From contig JARUPZ010000026.1 of NCBI GenBank assembly GCA_031213475.1, forward strand, positions 1,318,501 through 1,382,500: a DNA stretch of 64,000 nt, given 5' to 3'. Shown here one piece after another: positions 12,456 to 22,535 of this stretch (position 1 is its first letter; the number at the start of each line of letters is the position of its first letter). The stretch comes from Nereocystis luetkeana. Taxonomy: Eukaryota > Sar > Phaeophyceae > Laminariales > Laminariaceae. Below the pieces are notes generated by a model that was not told the DNA's origin, ran no database searches, and saw only the letters and a list, made by a program, of their open reading frames with translations. Position numbers and translations under genes: made by a program.

Positions 12456-12892
12456 TGGCGCACGGGTATAGCTTACGAGCGAACAGGCGACGTAAGAGCA
12501 AGGCTGTTGAGCAAGTGAGCGGTGCATGGGGTAACGAGGGTACGGACCCAGGCAAGGCATCGGCGGCATGTCGTGGCGCACGGGGCTTGATGATTCGTTT
12601 TGGTTCATCTTGGCAACTGCCCGATACTCCCAGCGCTTGTCGCTGTAGAATACTCACCAGTACCGATCGCTGTTGTTGTACATTGGAGTTCGCGGTTTAG
12701 AACGAGCACATAGGTATTTCATGTTGCGAAATCTGTCGGGACCAAAGTTAACACTGACTGAGATGGCAGCGGCTCCGTTGCCTTTCAGCGAGAAACACCG
12801 AGTTGATACATGTCTGAACCGCTTGAATGATGCTCGATGTCTGCATATTATCGTAGGCGTCTGCCGATGCGTCACCAACCCCGGTAAAGGAG

Positions 12893-13129
12893 ATGAAATA
12901 TGAAAAAGAAGGGAAAGAGAGCAACGAAAGACAAAATGTAGACCGTAGCAGCTACAGCGAACACCTAAAGCACATACATGTCCGGGGGGTATGTTTCCGC
13001 TTGGACCCCCCAACCGCGAAACGAAAAGAACAAAACAACATGGCATGTGTAGCAAAACATCATAGATGGGCCTTATCATACAGCGAAGATGTCTTGGCGA
13101 AAAACCTGCTGGGAACAAGTCGCGGCTAA
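12893..13129 (+). CDS. Small ATG-started ORF, 78 codons
   Basis: Starts MKYEKEGKES, is Lys/Glu/Asn/Ser-rich at first, then has two Cys and a His pair (ACVAKHHRW) and ends TSRG. It overlaps a frame open from 12673 to 12903 that ends near a GTAAAG donor-like site, so one of the two may be an exon. No family recognised. Confidence 0.3.
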   Translation: MKYEKEGKESNERQNVDRSSYSEHLKHIHVRGVCFRLDPPTAKRKEQNNMACVAKHHRWALSYSEDVLAKNLLGTSRG

Positions 13130-13822
13130 TTTGGGGCCTCGGTAACAATCACAGCCAACGTGGTCAGGATGAAGGGTACATGGGATTTGGTGCGTAGGTT
13201 TCCAATACTGGCATTTTTTATCTTGCAAATTAGAACATTTCCGCACCGGGCGGAAATGTTTTTTGCAGAGCCATAGGGGCCAGATGCAAACACAGGGGGA
13301 TCAGCGACGGGAGCAAAACTGATGTGCACACGCAGCGAGGTGGACAACGGTCACGGTCTGCACGTTCGAATGCATAGATATATGGCTTAGACTGTGTCGT
13401 TTGCTGCCCTTGTGTGTGCGGGTCATGCGTGGTGGGACCTTCCCCCTTTACAAGTCGACATGCGAAGAAACCCTTCCACAATAAACAAACCTGTGATTAA
13501 AACGGGGACTCAAATTTGAATGTGCCGGTACGCAAAAACGCGATTATTGACAGAGAGGTAGCCGCTTCGTAAAAAGGCACAGCCCTGACGTGACCGTGTG
13601 ACCCTCTCCGCTTCGCATTGAGAGGCACCAACGATAGTCCCAATAGGGCGGACCTACGTCGAAATGGGAATCGAGCCACATACGACCTAGCCACTGACCC
13701 TGTCTCCCCGGGGAATTCAACGAACAACAACACGTTCAAAATCAATCGAACCAACCACAAAAAGTGAACAATACGAACAACAAGAAGAACGAACAGACGC
13801 ACAAAACAACGAACGACACAGC

Positions 13823-13840
13823 AAAAAAAAAAAAAAAAAA
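13823..13840 (+). repeat. Poly(A) run of 18
   Basis: An uninterrupted A18 tract after an A/C-rich stretch (13710-13822). It may be the 3' tail of a retroposed sequence, but no reverse transcriptase remnant is visible upstream. Confidence 0.7.
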
Positions 13841-14008
13841 GGGCAAGCGCCGTTGCAAAGCACCCAACTAGAGGCATCCGATCGCCGCTACTTTCAGCAT
13901 AATAGTAGAGGGCGACATCAGTCCCAGTAGGCACAGACCGGACCACAGTGGGCATCTCTCCCGCTCTCTCGGCGAAGCGTGTAAACAGATTAAGGAGGTA
14001 AGTAAATC

Positions 14009-14335
14009 ATGATGATAACTACAGAGGAAATAAAAAACGCCAAACCGGAAAGAAGAGGGGGTGCTTTCTCAGCAACGCTGAGTCACGCATCGAGATTGCG
14101 ACTAGTAGCGTTCGGCTACTGCGACGCATGTGCACACAGGCAAATGGCAAGCGAAAAGCAAGGCAAGTTGGATGGAATCATATACAGGCAATGGTGTGGA
14201 CGCGGACAGCGGAAAACGTGGCGTCGAGAAATATTGCAGCAGGTACGAGAGTTACGAAGCACGGATCACCAGTGTGTGCGTCTTTCCCTGTCCGTTTGGG
14301 TACGCTTGAAGCGAGGCACTCTACTTAATAAGTAG
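14009..14335 (+). CDS. ATG-started ORF, 108 codons, basic hypothetical protein
   Basis: Begins MMITTEEIKNAKPERR and stays open to TAG at 14335. It is basic overall, with CDACAH and RGQRKTWRREILQQVREL in the middle. No signal peptide or membrane span. The frame has normal codon mixing and a good length for this base composition. No domain recognised. Confidence 0.38.
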   Translation: MMITTEEIKNAKPERRGGAFSATLSHASRLRLVAFGYCDACAHRQMASEKQGKLDGIIYRQWCGRGQRKTWRREILQQVRELRSTDHQCVRLSLSVWVRLKRGTLLNK

Positions 14336-14776
14336 TTCAGGATCAGAACGAAGAAAAGCACGGACCTCGAGAAACGTGGGTGCTGTCTTTCTGTCAGATG
14401 CAGACAGCAGTAACGCCCCCCCCTCCAGGCTCGGATAGACACATGCATAATAGGTGTGACCGAGCATGCACACACAGCATATAACAAGGAACCTATACTT
14501 GCATCCGGCTGGACGTGTCGCCCGCTTGCCCGGCGATCTACACAGTCGTTCGAAACTTTGCATGACAGAAGAGCACATAGTGTTTTTACCGTGCCCCAAC
14601 CATACGTATGCATACCTTTAAACAGAAAAATACAGAGAAGGAGCTGTATCCTACAAGTACATTACATGCGTTGTGATGATATAGTTCATTCGGCCTTTCT
14701 GTGCTATTGACGCTCTTTTGACACGTAGGCATAGCAGTAGGTAGTATATATAGAATACAATAGTTGTGGAGTGTTT

Positions 14777-14880
14777 CGGGGGACCATGGATACTTCGACC
14801 AAAGTTTGGTATTAATAGTAGAAAAATATAGATACATACTTCGAAGCAGGTGTTTTGGTCCTACTAACTATGCCCTCCCG
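14777..14880. mobile_element. MITE of the CGGGGGACC family, copy 2
   Basis: Starts CGGGGGACCATGG and ends 'ggtcctactaactatgccct' then CCCG, about 104 bp. The ends are inverted copies of each other and match the tips of the copies at 19247 and 62381. The middle has diverged and carries an internal short inverted repeat (ATACTTCGA...TACTTCGAAG). No coding capacity. Confidence 0.75.
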
Positions 14881-16440
14881 TAAGAGCAGTAATATCAATA
14901 CCCATGGTACCGAGTGCATGCTGCTTATATTAGTGCTGCCCAATAATAACGGAAGTAGTACCTGTATGATAAGAAGTAGCAATAGTCGTATCGTTGTGTG
15001 TGGTGTCCCCTATCGCTGGTTTTACCCACTGCATGCTCCTTCTACCTGGCCAATAGCAACCCTCAGCGGTATACAATACGTGCGTGGCCTTTTTATTTAC
15101 AAACTCATCAGTAGCCGTAGCAGTAAGTATATAATTAAGTAGCATGTGCGTACTGCTTCTGCCTTTATTACAGTAGCTTTATCTCCGTAGTGTTGTAGTG
15201 GTATACTTCAAGTGTATCCGTACAGGTATAATGCCCTTTCTTTGTGAAAAACGTTGTTATGATAGTAGTAGCTGTCAGTAGCAGAAGGCAGTATTAAGAG
15301 TATATTTTTCTATCATGCAGCTTCGACCTCTACTGCATTCACGTGTTTTTGGTAGTTAGTGGTGTATAGTAGAGTAGTAACAGTATAGTAGTAAAAGTCA
15401 AGTAGTCATGCCCCAACCCATTGTACCGCGTGTTTGTTTCACCTTTCTTATCGCCACGAGATTGTCTGTATTGTAAGAGCGTTTGTCATGCTCCAGCGGT
15501 AGTACTTAGTGGGAGTATACAAGGTAGTGAGTAGTCGTGGTAGGAGGGTGTACCAGGTAGTATTTGGTAAAGTGCATGATTCTTCTATTACTGTGCTACA
15601 TCTGCGTAGTTGTGGTGTTGGTGAATATAGGAACAGTACAGTATTCAACGCATGCTAGTAGTAACGGAAACGTCTGGTAGATTGTTTACGCATGAGCATT
15701 CAGGATTCAGAGGGTAGTCTGACACTCGAATGCCCCCCCCTGTCGCACTCTTGATCTATACCCTATTTGAGCTCTCCATGAGAAAAGCGACAGGAAGAAC
15801 TATACCAAGAAAGGCGCCGCGGGCAGCATCAAACTACCTTTGTCCTTCTTCTGTGAGACACCATGACACGATAGTGTAGTATTCACCACAGAAAGAGATA
15901 TAATCAGTTCCTGCGGACTATACTTACCCTTTCCTCCGTACAGTACGCTAGCCCATGGCTCACGTTTCCACTTACAACAGCGGAATGCGTGTTACCTCCC
16001 GTGATTTCACGTTACCCACATCGCGAAGGGGAACATTGTATACGTATATATATGCATATATATAGCACAAGAGGGGATTCGGTGAGCGGGCTGACGCCCA
16101 CCAGCCGCTCAGCGCATTTCCGTAATGGCGCAAGGGGTACGGGTATGCCACTGGAGGCTGTGAGAGCGACTGACTGCCAAGCGGTGCATTATACAACACA
16201 ATTGCGAGTTAAATTATAGGATACGCTGGAAACACAGGAATAATCCCCACTGCCATCCGCCGTCCGTTACAACAGCACCGATTCGTTAGTACAGCGGGAA
16301 CCAGCAAGCTTGTATAAACAGAACCACTTCACCTCTCTTTTAACTTTAAGATGCGCAGACACATTACCTACAGGGAGTAAGTTGAATTATGTTCTTGGTC
16401 ACGAGCGTCGTCACTCAAAAGAATCTCAGGCATAGCTATT
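14881..16440. other. Stretch without an assignable gene
   Basis: Rich in 'agtagtag' and 'gtagta' triplets (14.9-15.7 kb) and AT repeats near 16.04 kb. Open frames are short and without features. I see no gene. Confidence 0.5.
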
Positions 16441-16444
16441 AATA

Positions 16445-16760
16445 CAGCAGCAGCAGAAAAGAACAGGAAACAGGTAGCATACACACATTATGGCAGCACC
16501 TGAACAGTGGTATAACAGCGGAAAGAGCAGCCGCAGTGGCACCTCATCTACGCCCCAGGCTGTCCCTGGCACATAGGTCGAGGTTTAGAGTTCGTAGCGT
16601 ACGAGGAGGAAAGACATAATACAGTATATCATGCGGACTTACTCCGTGAGGCGGACTACGCTAGCAGCAGCGGCAACAACTGCGAAATAAACACACCAGC
16701 TGTCAGTAGCAGCAGCAGCAGAACAACGGCAGCAGCAGCAGCAGCAGCAGTGGCAGTAGC
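16445..16760. repeat. CAG/AGC triplet-rich tract
   Basis: Interrupted AGC runs at 16445-16456 and 16704-16760, the longest having about seven uninterrupted triplets. They are not inside a convincing long ORF. Confidence 0.7.
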
Positions 16761-17107
16761 ACATTGCGCACGCCTGAGCCCGCTCTCAGCCGAGTCCTCG
16801 AGGTATAGTAGAATGGCGTCCCCGATGGATACACTTTATAGTCGGTAATTATCGCCCCTATCAAAATTGAGGTGTGGATTCAAGTTTCAACGACCGCGTG
16901 CTCGTCCTGGTAGGGAGTTTTCCTTGCGTCAAAACTAGCCGAATGCCTGAGAAGTTGATTTGGCAAAAATCCAAGATTTCTCGCAAAGCCTTGGGAATGC
17001 TGAACCCTGTTTGCGATGAAATGATGGCGCTTACCCGGCGGACTCTTTCCTGCGAAGAAAATATGAGAGACGATAGCACGTGAGCGAGAGCTAGCAAGTA
17101 AGTTTCG

Positions 17108-17305
17108 ATGAGCACTCAATGTGCGTTGGGAAGGTTGAACCCTCTGCACGAAAACAATGAAGGAACTAACAGGGGAGGGGAAGAGATAGCACCTGTGATC
17201 ACGTCTTGTCCAGAAGCTCGGAAGTGCAAATGCTCTTCAACAAAATACGCAACAGAAATAAAGCCACACCCTCGAGGTTCAGCAACGAAACATGTCGCAG
17301 GCTAA
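17108..17305 (+). CDS. Small ATG-started ORF, 65 codons
   Basis: Starts MSTQCALGRLNP and ends KHVAG. It has a CKCSS cluster. Its 3' end overlaps the first member of the 'accctcgaggttcagcaacg' direct repeat, which suggests the frame may belong to the repeat rather than to a host gene. The stretch 16874-17083 just upstream is open in three frames, so coding there is undecided. Confidence 0.25.
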   Translation: MSTQCALGRLNPLHENNEGTNRGGEEIAPVITSCPEARKCKCSSTKYATEIKPHPRGSATKHVAG

Positions 17306-17307
17306 CC
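17265..17307 (+). repeat. Direct repeat A1 flanking the 55 bp minisatellite
   Basis: 'acaccctcgaggttcagcaa' followed by 'cgaaacatgtcgcagg...aacc'. A diverged copy in the same orientation is at 18068-18116. The pair brackets the triplet tract and the 55 bp array. Confidence 0.65.
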
Positions 17308-17367
17308 TACTCCATGAAGGGAGCTGGCTGAGGATCAGCAGCAAAGGAGCACAGCAGCGGTGGTACG

Positions 17368-17434
17368 TAGCAGGAGCAGGAGTAGGAGCAGGAGCAGCAG
17401 CGGTGGCGGCAGCAGGAGCAGCAGCAAGCAGTAC
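17368..17434. repeat. AGG/AGC triplet tract
   Basis: Alternating 'aggagcagg' and 'agcagcagc' triplets with a 'ggtggcggc' interruption. Confidence 0.75.
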
Positions 17435-17679
17435 CTGACTCAATCCCGAGGCCGCCACGGCACAGCAGTCGGGAAGTCGGTGCAAGGAATCACGGTGATC
17501 GAGTGGGGTACCAATATTGTCGGCTCTGCATGTTTGACGGTGCGCGTGGGGTGAAACGCGCCCTGTGATGTCCTTAATCATCGGTTAATTTGTTTTGTTC
17601 GTGGATTCGGGAGATAACAATTCTCTTTTATTCTACATAAATCTACTGGAACTGAGGACCGTGGCGAGAGAACGTCATC

Positions 17680-18050
17680 CACATGCCCTCCATTCAGCTC
17701 TATACGGGTACCTCGAGCGGGGCCGAGAGGAAATCGACAACATGCACTCCATTCGCCTCTACAGCAATAGAAAGAGGTGGAAAGAAACCATCAACAAACA
17801 TTCCATTCGTCTCTACAACAAATAGTAGGCGGAGGCCGGCGCAAATCATCAACACTCCATTCGTATTTGCAGCAGCGGGTGGGGGCGGAGTAAAAACAAA
17901 TCAACATCTATTCCACTCGACTCTACAGCAGCAGTAGACGGAGGCGAGAGGAGATCGTCAAACTGCTCATTGCTCTCTACGAATGTAGGCCGAGGCGGGA
18001 AGAAATTATCATCATGCACTCCATTCATATCTACAGGAGGAGTAGGGACG
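17680..18050. repeat. Seven-unit minisatellite, about 55 bp
   Basis: Anchors of 'ctccattcgtctctacagca' type start near 17688, 17747, 17801, 17855, 17911, 17966 and 18019, a period of 53-59 bp. Units also share 'ggcggaggcgggaagaaatc'. The period is not a multiple of three, so the open frame at 17683-17937 is probably incidental. Confidence 0.85.
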
Positions 18051-18067
18051 AAATGTAAATACATAAC

Positions 18068-18116
18068 CATACCCTCGAGGGTCAGCAACGAAAAATTCTG
18101 CAGGGTGAGAGTAACC
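18068..18116 (+). repeat. Direct repeat A2 flanking the 55 bp minisatellite
   Basis: 'ataccctcgagggtcagcaa' followed by 'cgaaaaattctgcagg...aacc', a diverged copy of 17265-17307. Confidence 0.65.
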
Positions 18117-18883
18117 TGCACATACATGTTTTTGTTTTTGGTTCACCAGGTATACCAATCTGTATCCACGTAGGCCGTCCTGTAAGGGGGAACCAACTAA
18201 GTAGCACCATGGCACAATAAATTACCGGCACCAGTATATATGAATACCTTCCCCCATCGAAAGAGTAAGCTTAACATTATGTGCATCACGCCTCCCGGAC
18301 TTTGCAGCGGCCAATGGATGTCGTAATATCATGAACAACAGGATTTCAACGTGAACAGCCTTAGCGGTAGCGACTTGACCAGCAAACCTACCCGATTTCC
18401 GTGCAAGAACCGTTCATCTGTGTTTCCTCGTGTTTCCACAAGAAAATAAGCCAGGAACGAATGATAAAGTAGATACATACAAAAAATGTGTAACCGTATA
18501 TAATGGAAGCCCGAATCATGGTGTGTTGTACCATGTAAGAGGTTGACAAGTTTTATGGCGCGAATCGGCCGCCAACGTTTGCAGAACACACGGCCGTCGT
18601 CAGTGCGGAACCTGCGTAGTTATGTCTCCCTCGTGTTTGGTGGGGGAATGAATGCCGCATGTATGAAGGTGATAAATGGTGAGGGTTGGTGTCCCCACCT
18701 CTGCCTCCTGCATTCCCACCGTGGGCGTGCCCTCAACTAGACAACATATATGCGCAGACAAGATAACTAACTTATGCAACGAATAGTTGAAAGGTGAGGC
18801 GAGACGTGGCCTCGTCGTGCCCCCTCGCCAAGCGTACAATTCGCGATTGAGAGGATTACCTCTGCACTCTCCCGAGGCGAGAG

Positions 18884-19020
18884 AAACCCTCCCCGCCCAA
18901 CACGGATTCGAGAAACAGGGACGGGCTACGGCAGCAGGAAGGTCGCCTCTCAAACCGGTACGCATGGAAAAGTCTATTGTATCGGCAGATGTTTATGTAG
19001 CTCTGCCGTGAGATCTCCAG
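18884..19020 (+). repeat. Dispersed direct repeat B1
   Basis: Contains 'cgcccaacacggattcgaga' then 'aacaggga...gcagcaggaaggtcgcctc', and further on 'tttatgtagctctgccgtga'. The second copy is at 19966-20095, about 1.08 kb away, and is clearly diverged. Confidence 0.65.
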
Positions 19021-19246
19021 TAACTTGAACCCGCGTAAAACCCTAACCGTAATGCGTCTCTCGGTGTAGTGGGTTGACAACATCAGAAGCATGGCAACAA
19101 CCACGACCCACGACACATATGTAGGGCTGCCTTCGATGCCGGAACTGAATCGCATCACTCTCCCCGTCCGTGTCGATGTAATCAGGAAGGAGGTGTTTCA
19201 ACCAAGATGCACCAAACTGCCCGTCGGATTCCGCAGTCTCTTATTC

Positions 19247-19345
19247 CGGGGGACCATAGATAATAGGACCAAATATTGTCAGTAAAAATGGTCAAACATA
19301 TAGGTTGTTGTGTGTACCATAGGTCCTATTAACTATGGTCCCCCG
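19247..19345. mobile_element. MITE of the CGGGGGACC family, copy 3
   Basis: 99 bp with near-perfect 24 bp terminal inverted repeats: CGGGGGACCATAGATAATAG + GACC at the left, the inverted form at the right ending CCCCCG. The interior is AT-rich ('aaatattgtcagtaaaaatg') and closely matches copy 4 at 62381-62479. The target-site duplication is not clear (TATT on both sides if one C is ignored). Confidence 0.9.
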
Positions 19346-19965
19346 TATTTATTAACAGTTTGGCCGCGTGGGGCCCCCATGTGTACGGTGTTTCCCCTGT
19401 ATAGTTTTGACAACATAGGTCGCGAAGCGCCCCCCCCAACCCACAGCACAAGAATCTGTCATCTCTGAGGACGCTCTCGGCCTGCGAGCAAACTATATCT
19501 ATAAAAGATGATAACAGAAACCAAACGATAGGCCACACCCGGCCATCGTTGTGTTCTTGCTCGGGTCTATCTCCGATGCTTCCCTCGTGTGTTTCCACGA
19601 CATAGGTAGGACGCGGATAGCGAAGGCACTACACACACGTGGAAACTCATCGGGTGCCGTACAGTCTCCCCTAGGTTGGAGATCGCACGGACTCCAAACT
19701 ATACCGTGTCGATCTACGTGTGGGGTTCGTATCATTTGCCGAGCCAAGCGGCCACCCGATTCGTTCCGGTCCATGGTGCTGTCTCCAAAAAAGGACACAA
19801 TCGGTCCATTCAGACGATAATAAAAGGTAAGGTAGGCCCCAACCTTCGCATCATTTTTACATCTGCGCTGGTGATCCGGTCGGCCGCCGCATTGTCCGAA
19901 ACGTGCTTATCAGACGGGGCGCACGACTCACGTCGAACTGCATGGGCCGTGCATCCCGTGGCGGG

Positions 19966-20095
19966 GGATACTCCCCCCGCCCAACACGGATTCAGGAAAC
20001 GGGGGCAACAGCGGCAGGGAAGTTACCTCGCAATGCGTTGAGTATGAGTTTGTCTTTCTCAATCAGAGCTTATGTAATTCGCTCGGATCTCCCCA
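19966..20095 (+). repeat. Dispersed direct repeat B2
   Basis: 'cgcccaacacggattcagga' then 'aacgggggcaacagcggcaggg', followed by 'gcttatgtaattcgctcgga'. Diverged copy of 18884-19020. Confidence 0.65.
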
Positions 20096-20479
20096 TTATT
20101 CGAGCTGTGTGAAGATATAAAATGTTTTATTATTAGTATTATTGTTTTTTATTTAATATCTTTGGGGTTGGGGGTCCCCCCCACCCAAACAGTCGCGCAC
20201 GGGCCTCAACATGTGTAGCCGTTGTTTTCGGTTTATAGATGTAGGGTGCCCTCCCCGCGGTCGCAGTGGGCCGTATCTCGGTACCCTAGTTTATCGTGAC
20301 GTGGGGCACCCGCCTACTACTCGTTGCGTGCCGCGAGTTCTTGGGTTTCTCTCTGCGGTGCTACCGGTACCGCGTACGTATTTGTTTTTGAGCTCTTTCT
20401 TGGCAAATTGGACGCACGTTCCCAGTCTTAACAAAAAAACAAAATTGCGATCCCACAGGGGCCGCTACCGACCGTCTGC

Positions 20480-22265
20480 AGTGTGTGATCGACACCGTGT
20501 CGTACGCCGATGTGTTTCCATCGCGCGTTCCCACCTGTGCCAAATGGTACAGCTTCCTCGAGCCACAGGGCTCGCTGTCCAACCCGATAGACATGGTAAT
20601 TTGCGACCGGTCATCGTGCATTCCCGCCCCATTCAAGCCGGCGGGAAGAAATTATCCACTCTCTCCGGCAGTCGTGCCCGCTTTATTTCGCAGCGAACCT
20701 GCCCCCCCCCCACCCCCCCCCACTGTCTAGACAGCGGGTGGCTCGTGCGTACACAAGAAATAACCAAAGGAGATAAACGGATGGGAAACTCTAGGCCACA
20801 AGCCACCCCCCGTTGTGTCTTTTTTCCGTTTTGACGGACGCAGGTGGTCGCACCGATCTGTTTTCATCGTGCGTTTCCACCTGGGTCTAAACAGGTCCCA
20901 CCGGTCCTATATAACAATATATATATATGTATATATGCAGGTGGTCCACCCGGGCCCTCTCCCTGTGTTTATCTTTCTCCTGGCGCGGGTGGTCGCACAG
21001 ATATGATTTCATCGCGTGTTTCCGCCCGGGTCGGGTTGCTCTCTGTTTCTACAGGGAGCCCGCTCCGCGCTGTCTCCACAGCAAGCAACTCTGGCCATCG
21101 TGCCTACGTTTCATCGTGCATTTCCCCTGACGCGAGCCGGGGGGTGGGGGGGGGGGGTAATATTTCCTCCTTCTCGGGCGGTCGCGGCTGCTGTATTTCA
21201 CAGCGGACCTGCCTTCTCCCCCCTGTCTCAACGGCGAGCGGCGCGTGCTTACATAAGAAAACAAAATAAAAACCAACTGAAATATAAAGACTAAACGGGT
21301 AGGGGAATATAGGCTACAAGCCCCCCCTGCTCTTCTTTTTTTTTCCTTTTTTTTTTCTTCGTTTTAAAGTACTCTCTTCTGGTCTACCCATGTTGTCGTA
21401 CCGGACTATTACCATCGTGCGTTTCCACCTTGGTCAGCCCTCCGTGTCTCCACAGCGAGCCGGCCCCTTTCTGTCGTCGCAGCCGGCCAGCACCGTGTCG
21501 GTCGTGCGTCGATATATTTTCATCGCACGCAGCGGTACCGTCTCCACAGCGCACCGATTCAAAACGATTTTAGCGGCCCATCCTCCGTCATGTTTCCATG
21601 AGTATTCGGCTCAGAGCTTGTAATAGCAAGCCACACCGTGTCGGTCGTGCGTCAATATGTTTTCATCGCGCACCCACAGCGCGCCCACTCGAATCATTAT
21701 AGCGGCTAATACTTCGGCATGTTTTCATCGGGATCAGGCCCAGAGGTTGTAGCCTGGCTGTGTTTCCACAGCAAGCAGCACCGTGTCGGTCGTGCGTCGA
21801 TATGTTTTCATCGCACACAACAGTACTGTCTTTACAGCGCACATACTCAAAACATTATAGCGGTCAATACCTCGCACGCTTCCAAGAGTCTCAGGCCAAG
21901 AACTTGTAACATCACTGTGTCTCCACAGCCAACCACACCGTGTCGGTCATGCGTCAACACGTTTTTATAACAAACAGCGGTACCATGTTTACCGCACCGA
22001 CTCAAATTATCATTATTATTAGGATTAATATCATTTTTATTATTAATATAGCGGCCAATACTTCGGCATGTTGCCATGGGTATCATGCCCAGAGCCTGTA
22101 ACGGGGCTGCTTCTCCACAGCAAGCAACAACCTGTCGGTCTTGCGACGGCATGTTTTGATCGCATACAGCAGTACTGTCTCCAACGACTCAAATTATACT
22201 AATATTACCAGTAGTGGTCATTACGTCGACATGTTCCTATGAGCATCATGCCCAGAACATGGATT
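20480..22265. repeat. Decayed satellite array with about 145 bp units and a roughly 510 bp duplication
   Basis: The anchor 'ccgtgtcggtcgtgcgtcga' recurs near 21493, 21636, 21781, 21938 and 22130 (steps 143, 145, 157, 192; the last unit carries an AT-rich insertion). Weaker relatives ('gtcgcaccgatctgttttca', 'tcatcgtgcgtttccacc') lie near 20498, 20850, 20992 and 21393. A larger duplication is also visible: 20671 onward ('gtcgtgcccgctttatttcg') matches 21181 onward, about 510 bp apart, with C-runs and G-runs that look like slippage. A 207-codon frame at 20211-20834 lies mostly inside this array and is not called as a gene. Confidence 0.8.
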
Positions 22266-22269
22266 TGCC

Positions 22270-22495
22270 TTCTCGGTGGCGTTGTCGCTTACATCAGCGA
22301 CCAGGGAGACAAACGCCCTGAAAAACCAACGGATATCCAATCGGTCGTGCTCACAACGGATGTATTCCTCCCCCCTTTGTTTTTTACTATGAAGAAAAAG
22401 GAAGGGAACTGACTGTTGTACACAGCAGTACACAGGCGTCCTGGGACCTCCCCAGGCTTACTTGGTGGGTCTGGAGTGTGTATTTTGTGGGGCGT

Positions 22496-22535
<40 letters not shown>

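Noticed and set aside
13497-13955. 152-codon minus frame with a Phe/Val hydrophobic run
   Set aside because: The hydrophobic run is the translation of the poly(A) tract and A/C-rich stretch on the opposite strand.
17683-17937. Open frame with PF.STT-type repeats
   Set aside because: Translation of the 55 bp minisatellite, not divisible by three.
20211-20834. 207-codon open frame
   Set aside because: Lies largely within the decayed satellite, is Pro/Arg/Ser-rich from C-runs, and two other frames are also open.
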